Source: Serpula lacrymans var. lacrymans S7.9
Lineage: Eukaryota; Basidiomycota; Agaricomycetes; Boletales; Serpulaceae
Assembly: GCF_000218685.1 (NCBI RefSeq)
Contig: NW_006763297.1
Location: 1,206,249 to 1,270,248, forward strand
Reading direction: 5' to 3'
DNA length: 64,000 nt
Of this stretch, positions 11,087-21,297 are shown one piece after another; within the stretch, counting starts at the first letter, position 1, and each line of letters opens with the position of its first letter. The notes below the pieces were generated by a model that worked only from the letters and a program-made list of their open reading frames with translations, was not told where the DNA came from and made no database searches. Position numbers and translations under genes: made by a program.

Positions 11087-12617
11087 ATGTCTGCCTTGTG
11101 GATTCCCGTCGCTAAACCGGCCAACAGGCTCGCTCGCTATCGTGCTTTGTCTCCACTAGCAAGTGTTCATGTTTCTCCTCTGCAGCTCGGTGCCATGAGC
11201 ATCGGTGACAAGTGGGAGAAACTTGGTATGGGAAGCATGAACAAGGAATCTTCATCCAAGCTCCTGGATGCTTTCTATGACGCAGGAGGCAATTTTATTG
11301 ACACGGCTAACGTCTAGTGAATATTGTTACTTCAACTCGCTTCATTCTACATATTCATGCATTCCTTTAGCCAAGACCAAAGCTCCGAAGAGTTTATTGG
11401 AGAATGGGCAGAACAGCGCGGAATACGTGACCAACTCGTTATCGCAACAAAAGTAATGCACTATAATTATTTGTTTCTTTCATCGGCTCACGTCTGTACC
11501 CAAGTACACCTCAAACCGTGAACGTGGAAACAGCAACATCAAGCAACACGCCATGTACGCGGGAAATAACTTCAAGTCAATGCATATCAGCGTCGAGGCC
11601 AGCTTGAAGAAGCTCAGGACTTCCTATATCGATATTCTCTATGTCCATTGGTGGGATTACGACACCTCGGTGGAAGAAGTAATGAACGGTCTCCACACTC
11701 TCGTACAGCAAGGGAAAGTGCTATACCTTGTATGTAGTGAATGTCTTTATTCAACATCGTTTGGGCTGATTCATGGCTACTACGACAGGGCATTTCCGAC
11801 ACTCCGGCCTGGATAGTGTCCAAAGCCAATCAGTACGCTCGCGATCACGGGAAGTCACCCTTCGTGATTTACCAGGGTGCATGGAACGTGATGGAACGAT
11901 CTTTCGAGCGCGACATCATCCCTATGGCTCGCTCTGAAGGCAAGTACTTCGAAAGGCAACCTCGCTATCCTGTCATTATCATCTTACAATTTCCTCCCCT
12001 TTCTCACGGACAGGCCTTGCTTTGGCTCCGTGGAATGTAGTTGCCGGAGGTAAATTCCGAACCGACGAAGAGGAAGAACGTCGCCGACAAACTGGTGAGA
12101 AGGGTCGCACACTCACCAACCCGAATTGGGAGCGCAACGAAAATGAGAAGAAAATGTCAAAAGCTTTGGAAAAAGTGGCTCAGGAAGTCGGTGCAAAGCA
12201 CATCACCGCCGGTAAGTAGACCTGTTTTCTTCTTAAACGCAGCATCAGACGTTGACCCATCTACGTTTTGATTACTACAGTTGCTATCGCATATGTTATG
12301 CAAAAAACGCCTTATGTTTTTCCAATCATTGGCGGAAGAAAAATCGAACAACTCGAAGCAAATATCGAGGCACTTGCGATTTCACTTTCACCTGACCAGA
12401 TTGCTTACTTGGAAAGTATCCTTCCATTCGATCCCGGCTTTCCTAATACTATGGTCGTGAGTGGTCTGCTTTATCTATTAATGTGTCCCACGAACATCGT
12501 TTCTCAATCCCTCTTTGAAAAAAGGGAGACGGTACTCAATACAGAATTGCCATATTGTCAGCTGCGTACTTGGAGAAACAACCTTTGCGCCAGGCCATTC
12601 GTCCTGAGGAAGAATGA
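11087..12617 (+). CDS. AAD-A: aryl-alcohol dehydrogenase-type aldo-keto reductase
   Basis: NADPH-dependent aldo-keto reductase of the AAD14/AKR9 type, which in wood-decay fungi interconverts aryl aldehydes and alcohols; cytosolic, no signal peptide. Seven exons: 11087-11316, 11371-11452, 11505-11729, 11789-11939, 12014-12211, 12281-12456, 12525-12617, giving 384 aa. The AKR tetrad is complete: Asp72 (FIDTAN), Tyr77, Lys104 (VIATK) and His152 (LYVHWWD). IIGGRK near the C-terminus is the NADP-binding motif. Intron 4 begins GCAAGT, a GC-AG intron found at the same place in all four copies. Intron 1 here has a GTGAAT donor after GTCTA, where the other copies have GTAAGT after AACTA. The reading frame is intact. 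It is less similar to the other copies than B and C are to each other. Confidence 0.93.
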
Positions 12618-14209
12618 GCTATCTGCAAATGCTGTCTTATTTGTATTGATGGGAACTTTCCTTACCGGGCAGTTGGGATAACCTGGAGGAGGTTATTTTC
12701 AACGAGACCCACGTAGGCTTTGACAGTATGTACCAATGTAAACGTATGCCTATGCAAATTGATCGTGTTGTCGTTATCGCATATGCTCGTTGCAGAAGTT
12801 GGTTGATTTGCTCCTGAAGATACGTTGGAGGCTGGATTAGCCTTCGGACATTAAATGGGCCGTCAACCGGACTCTCAGCAAACTCGGTGCTCCCGCATTT
12901 GCCGCCTTGCTCAGGTATCCGTTTGCTCCTTTTTCGTGCTAGGTCTGGGTCTGCTCCGGAGAGCAACTTGAGTGGTATGGTTGATTATACTTACTCAGAT
13001 CAGTTCGTCAGGTTAGCGTCAGGGTGTGCCAGGAAAATGTAATGCCTGACAAGGTAAAAGCGGTTTTTGAAATCATTTTCCCGACATCAAGTCCTTCTGA
13101 TTCCAGCAGCAAGCACAGCACATCAAAGGCTCAGACTACAATGTACTTGTACTGCCGTTGAAACAGGTATAAAATATGACTCTGCTATCTTTTGACTAGT
13201 AATAGTGCCTTACTCTACTGATATCGCTCCTCCTCCGCTGCCGCCTGAGCTTATGATGCCACATCGCTTATATGCAATTAAACGTCGCAGGGCCATTGGT
13301 GAAATTGTACGTTTGTTGGCTTGTTTTTCCCCTTATTTTGAACTGATAAATGCAATATAGGCACGTGAGTATTGTGAGTACTAACTTGGACGCCCCATCA
13401 AGGATCCAAAAAAAGCAAAGCTGAGCCCCTAGCTGACACCCTTCTTGCATTTTTAGATGGACTGCATCTTTCATGTCTTGCATGTGACATCTATCTATGG
13501 CATCGCTGGGTCCCAACCCAATTTCGTATGAAGATTATTCTCCATAATCAGAGATCGTATGGTCCTTCGCGGTCATTTCAGTTCTGACATGTTTGAGTAT
13601 GTCGCTCCCTTGCTACGCGGATTTGTTTGCTGAACAGCAGAGTTGGTATCATCTATGGTACACCGTTTTTTTTGGTCATCAGCAAGTCGCTGGGTTGTTC
13701 CTTGTGCGGTCATGTTGGTGAGCTGCTAACGACGTTTACTTCATCTCTTGCATAACGAAGTTTAGATATCAATGTTAATATATGATGACATTGGCAGTAT
13801 CATCTTTGATGTAGTCAATGTTTTATTGATAACAACGGTTTTTTCAGGCCTACTACAATGCACAGACCAACTGCATGGAGTGACTATGTATGTTTCCGGG
13901 CGTTTGTTAATATACCATTCTGACAAGTAATACCTCCTGTGGCCAGGTGGCGGTCTTGTGTGCGATACCATGCAAACAACTCGACTGGTTATTACAGCCC
14001 TCACATTTTTTCGAACCTGCAATGTATTCAATGATCTCTAGCTTTTCAGAAACAAATCCGCTTCGGAGTTCAAGAAGACAAAATTGCTCCTTGCCATGCT
14101 TATTGAACTGACCTTTGAGGCTGGAATGGTCGCCAGTGGAGCGACATTGCCACTGGTAGAGTTAATAACGGCTATAGATCTTTTTCTGATCTTCCAGATT
14201 TTATTCACT
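12618..14209. other. AAD-A 3' flank and coding-like relics
   Basis: 12618-12970 matches the 3' flanks of the other AAD genes (landmark CTGGAGGAGGTTATTT). Beyond this, 13200-14160 on the plus strand has short open segments bounded by plausible splice sites. Examples are one reading LPPELMMPHRLYAIKRRRAI near 13230-13300 and one reading FKKTKLLLAMLIELTFEAG near 14065-14125. The second resembles the hydrophobic C-terminal part of fungal multi-pass proteins of the DUF6534 kind, but I cannot join the pieces into a gene. It is probably a decayed gene. Confidence 0.4.
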
Positions 14210-14553
14210 TTACAAACTGTATAGTATCTTTCTCATCACCGTGCGCTCGAGCGTGTCGAACAAGAATTGGCTTTGAGGATGGATGTCTGGGACTGGATTC
14301 CAGTCTCTATTGCATCTTTTCTGTGCGTGAGGACGCGAGGGAAGCATCAACCCTTGTGATACATAGGCTGTTCGGACGTATCCTGGCACGATGCGAGGTA
14401 ACCGACGACGTGCTTGTAGGTACCAATGGCGAAGCAAATGTTGAGGGAACGGTGTAAGAGCATATTTTCTTGGACGAGATGCTCGTCTAACCCTTGCTGT
14501 GACCCGGTCGCGTGTCGTATGGTCCCGGCATTTATGTCGTGACAATGGTTCAT
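14210..14553 (-). pseudogene. Truncated gene X copy fused to a nas2 5' fragment
   Basis: The minus strand starts MNHCHDINAG and stays close to the N-terminus of gene X (55608-56270) for about 60 residues (LDEHLVQENMLLH, ICFAIGTY, HVVGYLA, CQDTSEQ). Coding similarity then stops. The next about 100 bases (14245-14350) instead match the first exon of nas2 (24620-24730), with landmarks ATGCTTCCCTC and AAAGATGCAATAGAGACTG and a 26-bp run CAGTCCCAG...AAAGCCAA allowing one mismatch. Part of the nas2 segment is missing internally. The fusion reads through in a frame unlike either parent, so this is a relic and not a functional chimera. Confidence 0.75.
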
Positions 14554-15470
14554 GGTGAGGCTATTGCAATGTAGTCGGCTCTGAGGGTGTAAATTCGGTG
14601 CTAGAAAACTTGGTAGCGAAGAAGGAAGCCTGTAGTTTGACTATAGTTTGGTAGTGTGTTTTTCCAATCCTTTATAGCATTGTTATGTGGTCGCTTTGGC
14701 ATCAGCATGAAGTACACAAGCTGCGCTTTGGTCCCCACATTCGTGCAAGTATATGAGATGAACAAAAATTAATGGATAGTAATAGTAAACGCACACGTGG
14801 GCTGCACAAGGTGATTTTGATGTTTACATTGAAACAAAAATTCCTGTGTCTGAATAACTAGACGCTATGGAGCTGCTTGATATCGTGACGCCTAGATATA
14901 GTTAGCGATGGTCCTAGCTTGGATCTGAGTCTGTGCTTGTTAGCAAAGCGGGTTCACTACTTCTGACTCACATTACGAATACATGCTCTTCTTGACTTTC
15001 AAGGCTGGCAGAGAGGAAGTAAACTTTCTAGATTCTGGCCCGGGATAAGGAAGGAAGGAATCCATATAGACAAAATTGACCATAGGAAAAGACTGGACAT
15101 TAGGCAAAATGCGACTTGAAAATACGAAGAGGGACACGAACTAGCTGAGCTTCATCGATGCTTCATCTCTAACAGTGCCAGTTTGAGTGCACTGGGCCAT
15201 CCAGTATTGTTGGTTTGAAATGTTTGAGCACCTTCAAGTTGTGTATTTCATAGAAGAAAATCCTAAATGGGCTGCGACACGTATATCTTGATTCAAATGA
15301 ACTAACTTGGAACCCATTGTCACTCAGGTTGAGGATACGGTCGCAGTGGTTGTATCGATTGGGTTCAAGTTACTGGAAAGTTTGCAATTCGGATCGGCCT
15401 CGAAGTCGGACATTGCGTGGGCCGTCGGTCTCACCAAACTCGGTGAATAATTCTGTATAATCATGTTCAA
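14554..15470. repeat. Segmental duplicate of the gene X - AAD-D interval (inverted)
   Basis: Read on the minus strand, this matches 52480-52650 plus 54934-55607, the upstream region of gene X and its AAD-proximal side. Landmarks are GGTCCCCACATTCGTGCAAG near 14740, GGAAGGAAGGAATCCATATAG near 15050 and AACCCATTGTCACTCAGG near 15310. The copy lacks the hAT element present at 52652-54933; the empty site lies at about 15205-15235. Confidence 0.8.
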
Positions 15471-15559
15471 GTTGTACACTGTCGTGTTGCTTTGTCTCCG
15501 TTATCTTGTCACCAGATTGCAAGCCGTCGGTTTCAAGTCTCTTGGATATTCACAGGTCT

Positions 15560-15740
15560 TTCTTGACGCATCAAAAGCTAACAGTGTCCAAAAGCGTTTT
15601 GAAGAGGTAAGATGAATACTTGGTGGTTGGAAGAAGAGATTCGATTCACTCACCATACTTGGTGGGTAATCGACCCAGCTCTTCCTGATCTTACCCCATA
15701 GGTATGCTGGTGTCCAATCGGTCCTTGAATTTATCGCGGC
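15560..15740 (+). pseudogene. Relic of acyl-CoA dehydrogenase exons 1-2 (B unit)
   Basis: The plus strand carries a degenerate copy of the 5' end of the acyl-CoA dehydrogenase at 27835. A block similar to the leader and first exon ends GTTTTGAAGAG followed by GTAAGATGAATACTTGG, where the intact gene has GTAAGGCGAATACTTGG. Then comes GACCCAGCTCTTCCTGATCT, matching the exon 2 codons for DPALPGL. Frames are broken. A parallel relic lies upstream of AAD-D. Confidence 0.65.
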
Positions 15741-15759
15741 CTATGTGGTTTTTGTAGTT

Positions 15760-16666
15760 TCTTCTCAAAAGGACTCATGTCTTGCCGTCACAGGGTACAT
15801 TCTGGACAGTGCGAACCTGCAGCAGCAGCACTCAGCTTTCCCGGCGTTGGCGGAAAATTGTCATCTCAACGAGCGCAGATAAGGCATTTCCGTCAAGGCC
15901 TCCCAGGTAGTACTAGCTTATTGTATCTATATCACATGACTCTGACACTTTCCAGAGGATCGGACAATTACTAAAAGCTGCTCATTGTTAAAGTAACTGT
16001 TACACGTTAGGATACAGCTACACACCCGAGAAGGCTTCTTGCAATGATCACGGCGTCAGACATAGCATGGATGAAGTGAGGTGAGTAAAGTGATATGATG
16101 CTGGGCGTTCCCAGAAAACACGTTCCTAAGATGTGACTGATAATAGAAACAGTCCCGGCCTAAAGACTGGTCATCCAATATTCCGTGTGGTTGCAGCATT
16201 TCACTCGTGGAAACAAAATGCATGTCAAGTCAACTATTCATGTAGACTCTGCTGTGGACGACATCCGGAAAGCAACAGAAAATGAAGGCGCAACAACGTT
16301 TATGTGAGACAACAAGTGAGTTTTTCTGTCAGTATTATACTACCTCGGTACCGCTTCAGGAGAAGCTGACTACAATGTATCGGACCCACCCATACCCCGG
16401 ACGCTTAGAAAGTGAGTTAATTTCATTGGGTTCTGCGACTTTCTCGTTGTTTGAGATCTTACATACTGCCGGGTAGTTCCTTTCTACATGGATATAAACG
16501 GCCGGTTCGACGCGTCAGTCAAGTTCGAACGGCTCGCCATCCAAGGAGGCACAGAGGACATTCGAGGGGGGGTATAAAAGGACATTCAACAAGGCAAGGT
16601 ACATAAACTTTCATACGAAATCACCTCTGTCTACTCCACCTACTCCGTCTACTCAATCACTGAACA
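15760..16666 (+). repeat. AAD-B upstream duplicated promoter segment
   Basis: Counterpart of 10270-11086 and, inverted, 51253-52100. Contains CTTCTCAAAAGGACTCATG, a GCAGCAGCAGCACTC stretch also present inverted near 52030 and, close to the gene, a TTCGAACGGCTCGCCA block. It ends in the TATA box at 16572-16580. Confidence 0.75.
16572..16580 (+). promoter_or_regulatory. TATA box of AAD-B
   Basis: GTATAAAAG preceded by a G-run and followed by GACATTCAACAAGGCA, as at AAD-A. About 87-95 nt upstream of the ATG; CT-rich leader CTACTCCACCTACTCC follows. Confidence 0.7.
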
Positions 16667-18202
16667 ATGTCTGGATTTTGGGCCCCCCATGATAAACCAG
16701 CCAACAGGCTCGCTCGCTATCGTGCCTTGTCTCCACTGGCAAGTGTTCATGTTTCTCCTCTGCAGCTCGGTGCCATGAGCATCGGTGACAAGTGGGAGAA
16801 ATATGGCATGGGAAGCATGAATAAGGAATCTTCATTCAAGCTCCTGGATGCTTTCTACGATGCCGGAGGCAATTTCATTGACACGGCTAACAACTAGTAA
16901 GTGTTGTTACTTCAACTTGTTTCAACCCTAGATATTCATTCGTTCCTACAGCCAAGACCAAAGCTCCGAAGAGTTCATTGGAGAATGGGCAGAACAGCGC
17001 GGAATACGTGACCAACTCGTGATCGCAACAAAAGTAATGCACTTTTTAATGCCCATTATACATTTGCTCACGTCTGCATCCAAGTATACCACAAACTTTC
17101 AACGTGGAAACAGCAAAGTCAAGCAACAAGCCATGTACACGGGAAATAGCTTCAAGGCAATGCATATCAGTGTCGAGGCCAGCTTGAAGAAGCTCAGGAC
17201 TTCCTATATCGATATTCTCTATGTCCATTGGTGGGATTACGACACCTCAGTGGAAGAGGTAATGGACGGCCTTCACACTTTTGTACAGCAAGGGAAGGTG
17301 CTATACCTTGTATGTAGTAAATGTCTTTGTTCGACATGACGTGCGCTGACATGTGCTTATTACGACAGGGCATTTCCGACACTCCGGCCTGGATAGTATC
17401 CAAAGCCAATCAGTACGCTCGCGATCACGGGAAGTCACCCTTCGTGATCTACCAGGGTGCATGGAACGTGATGGAACGATCCTTCGAGCGCGACATCATC
17501 CCTATGGCCCGCTCTGAAGGCAAGTACTTCGAAAGGCAACCTTGCTATCCTTGTCATTATGATCTAACACTTTCCTCCCTCTTTCTCACGGACAGGCCTT
17601 GCTTTGGCTCCATGGAACGTCATTGCTGCAGGTAAATTCCGAACCGACGAAGAGGAAGAACGTCGCCGACAGACCGGTGAAAAGGGTCGCACACTCATCA
17701 ACCCGAACTGGGAGCGCAATGAAAATGAGAAGAAAATGTCAAAAGCTTTGGAAAAAGTGGCTCAGGAAGTCGGTGCGAAGCATATCACTGCCGGTAAGTA
17801 AACCTGTGTTTTTGTTTTAAACACGGCATCAAACATTGACCCACCTGCACTGTGATTATTACAGTTGCTATCGCATATGTTATGCAAAAGACGCCTTACG
17901 TTTTCCCGATCATTGGCGGAAGGAAGATCGAGCAACTGGAAGCAAACATCGAGGCACTTGAGATTTCACTTTCACCCGACCAGATTGCTTACTTGGAAAG
18001 CATCCTCCCATTCGATCCCGGCTTCCCTAACACCTTTATCGTGAGTGACCTACTTTTGCTAGTCATGCGTCCCACGAATAGTATTTCTCATGCCCCCTTG
18101 TTGACGCAGGGAGACGGTACTCACCACGGCTTTGCCTTACTGTCAGCTGCATATTTGGAGAAGCAGCCTTTGCTCCAGGCCATTCGTCCTGAGAAAGCAT
18201 GA
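16667..18202 (+). CDS. AAD-B: aryl-alcohol dehydrogenase-type aldo-keto reductase
   Basis: Second member of the family, same predicted reaction as AAD-A. Seven exons: 16667-16896, 16952-17033, 17085-17309, 17369-17519, 17596-17793, 17865-18040, 18110-18202; 384 aa. The catalytic tetrad Asp72, Tyr77, Lys104, His152 is present, as is IIGGRK. Intron 4 again starts GCAAGT. Exon 1 encodes exactly the same 76 residues as AAD-C, so these two are the youngest pair. The last exon differs from the other copies ([20 protein letters not shown] and ending PEKA). No frame damage seen. Confidence 0.93.
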
Positions 18203-19634
18203 GCTATCTGCAGATTCTCTCTTCCTTGCATCAATGGGAACTTTCGCCACTGGGGGCAGTTGGGATAACGTGGAGGAGGCCTATTTCCAACGAGGTCCAC
18301 GTTGTCTGCGACTGTATGTATCCAATCCACAATGTATGCACCTGCAAATAGATCATGTTATCGCTATCGCAAATGCTTGTTGCAAACGTTGATCTGCTCC
18401 GGGAGATTTATTAGAGGCCGGATTGGCTTTCGAAGACAGGTTGTGAACCCGACTCTCAGCACACTTGGTGCATTGTGGGCATGAATACGCAGCCTTTTCA
18501 GTTCCATGTTCCTCCTCACCGTCGGCTTTGGACCCATCAAAGGGGCTACCGCTCGCGCTCACAGATCGCGAACGGTTCCCATCTCCCCACCCAAAGCGCT
18601 CTTCTACCACTCGCCTCGGCAGTTCGATCGAGCATCGAGAGATGCTGGGGTTTGGGTTGATGGCAAAGAATGCCAGCAGTGTACGTATGTATGTGAACGG
18701 ATACACATTCAATCCGCTCCGCTTCCAGCCCCCCCCCCCGGACGCGCCTGACGAGGATCGAGGATAAGTCGATCGCCTTCGTGAATAAGTTGGATCAAAC
18801 CATCAGCGCTCACCTGGCATAGACAACAGTGCCATGATGATTGTTGTCAAAACTTTTTTTTGATGTCGTCTTGCGAAAAAAAGTCGACTTTTCGACGAGT
18901 CGTGTGAGGTAAAACTGACAACTGACTTTTCCCACTGGCAGAGCCTCAAAGTCTCCGAATCTCAGAGGAGGGGTAGCCTGCGGGGGGGGGTGCACATTGC
19001 CATCGACAGGGGGGGGGAGACGACGAACATCGAGAACGTTGACAACCATAATGAACTTTTTAAAAAAGCGCCTTGTAAATATTAAATAGTGAATACTCCC
19101 CTGTCAACGTATTGATCCCATCTATCGATTGCATCGTAGGCATCACAGTCGCGTGAATGGTCAACGTATGACGCATAATGATCAGGCCTCAATCAGGGGG
19201 TTGTCTGAAAGATCTGAACTACGTACCGTATACTACGATACCCCAGCCAAAGCCAAAAAGGCCCTCAATCCCACGCTTATCACATTACCCCGCTCAGAAA
19301 AAAGAAAAGAAAAGATACATACATTAAAACTCGCATGAAAATGAACAATGAACGCAATAAAATAAAAAACATACATTTTATCAGAAATCACGTACATACA
19401 ACTTGATACTTTCCACACTAAATCAACCCCCCCAATGTTCTCTGGGTATGAACACGTCGTGTGGTCATTTGGTCATCGCGAGAAAAACCGCTCGTTCCAC
19501 GCACCAACCTCCCCCAAGCCCGCCTTCCACGCTTCCGCTCCGTCCCACTCGTGTATCAAGGACGTCAGATGCGAAAAAGAAAGCCGTCAAGCCCGGGACT
19601 CGCCCCTCCCTCGGCTCACCAACGAGTACCCCCC
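18203..19634. other. AAD-B 3' flank, then no clear gene
   Basis: 18203-18470 repeats the AAD 3' flank (landmark GGAGATTTATTAGAGGCCGG). Open frames at 18465-18767 exist in three frames and have no recognisable family. Runs of G/C near 18730, 18980 and 19010 are simple sequence. No gene is called. Confidence 0.5.
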
Positions 19635-21046
19635 CTAATACGAACTAGCCACACTCCCCACCCTGCCCCCATCCACCAACCACACCGCGCCGTTCACATA
19701 CGCCCCAGCACGACTCGCGAGAAAAAGGATGGGCCCCGCCATATCCGTCAGCGTGCCTGCGCGCCCCATGGGGGTGCTGGCAGCGAGGACGGAGGGCGTA
19801 AAGTGTTGCGTGGCCGTCATCTCTGTCAACAAGGGGCGGACCCGATGAGCATGGAGGGATGGGGACAGGTGGACGAGAAAGAGACTCACCGCTCGGCCAC
19901 ACCCCCGGCGCCAGCACATTACTCCTCACCCCCCACTCCGCCAACAGGTTCGCGAGCAGCCTGCCGAGGTGGGTACACGCGCTCTTTGCGAGGGTGTAGG
20001 AGACGCTGAGGACGCGCGCGTCGAGTCTGAAAGAGCCGGAGGAGGAGATGGTGATGACTTGGGAGGTGGGGAGGGGGAGAAAGGGGTGTGACGGCGATGT
20101 GGGAGTGGGGATGGAGAATGGGGAAGTGGCGGTGGCGGCGGGAGGGGTGGGATGGCAGGGCGGTGTGGGGGTTGTATCTGATTCTGAAATATCAGATGGG
20201 ATTGAGTCTGATTCAGGCACAGGGGGCAGGTCTGAATGTGGGGAAGGAGGCGTAGGCGGGAGAGAATGATAGGCAGCTGAGGAGGGAGTGGAAGCGAGGG
20301 ATGTATGGGTGCTGCCGCGATCGAGATCGCCACGCATCAAGGCCGAATGCGGCTGGGCCTGTGATTGAGATTGAGAGGTGTTAGGAGATGTAGATTGTGA
20401 AAAGGGATAGGAGGGAGGTAGAAGTCCACGACGAAGGTTTCCAAGGTGTAAGAGCTCGAGAAAGGCGACTGTGGCGAGGTAGACAGCGGAGACGTTAGTC
20501 TGAAAGGTCTCTGAAAAGCCGAGGGGATCGGCCGTATCCCAGAGCATGCTCTGGAAGGCCTTTATGGAAGGGGCGTGTGTGGAGTCCTTGGGATGAGCGG
20601 AGGGATCGGAGGGAGAAGGGAAGCGGCGGGGGAGGATGTTGCGGGATATACCGGCGTTGTTGACGAGGAGGTCGATGTAGCCGTGGTTTGTGCGGAGAGT
20701 TTCGACCATGGAGAGGAGGGAGTCGCGGGAGGTGATGTCACCCTGGAGGGGGAGGATGTTGCCGTATTTCTGGTGGGAGTGATGAGGACGGAAGAGGGAG
20801 TGGAGGGGGAGACATACGTTGTTATCGCGAGCAGCGTTTTGGAGGACATCGAGTCTGCGGCCTACGATATAGACAGTCGCGCCATTGTGCTCAAGGGAGG
20901 TGGCGATGAGGAGACCGATACCTAGAGGAGGAGTGAGAAAGGGAGCAAGGGAGCAAGGGAGACGTACCAGTGCCGCCTCCAGTGACGACTGCAATCTGGC
21001 CGTGCACGCTGTAGAGATTTGCGGGGTCTATTGGGTTGTAAGCCAT
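19635..21046 (-). CDS. Short-chain dehydrogenase/reductase with a long Pro/Ser insert
   Basis: NAD(P)-dependent oxidoreductase of the classical SDR fold, closest in my judgement to fungal RhlG-like 3-oxoacyl reductases; the substrate is not predictable. Four exons: 21046-20968, 20921-20818, 20769-19890, 19822-19635; 416 aa. Motifs: cofactor site TGGGTGIG spanning the first splice junction, NNAG (LLVNNAGIS), and the active site with Ser in ISSSGS and Tyr-Lys in SYTLAK. The C-terminal ANGAVWLVDGG-like end (YVNGAVWLVDGGR) is typical. Odd: between the NVSAVYLATVAF helix and the catalytic Ser strand there is an insert of about 130 residues, almost all Pro, Ser, Thr and acidic residues, in a family that is normally about 250-300 aa. 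The insert has no stop and keeps frame, so it is probably a disordered loop. Confidence 0.88.
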
Positions 21047-21297
21047 GGGAAAGGAAGGGAGGGGAAGGGAGCATGATATATAGCGTGAGGAGAGATGACT
21101 GGGACCCTCATTTGCAGATGTCCGTTTGACAGTGGGTCGTATCCTCAGAGTCTGTATGTCAGACAAGCTAGCCACATTTGTCATCACGACGAGAAGAACG
21201 GTGCATTGGTCATAGCCACGTGCGAGATCATCTCTTTTTATCGTCATCGCTGACATCATCCCATTCTGTCTACCTTTGGGTCACACATACCGATCAT

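Noticed and set aside
18720..19020. Runs of C and G as possible regulatory structures
   Set aside because: Simple homopolymer runs without paired or repeated arrangement; could also be sequencing artefacts.
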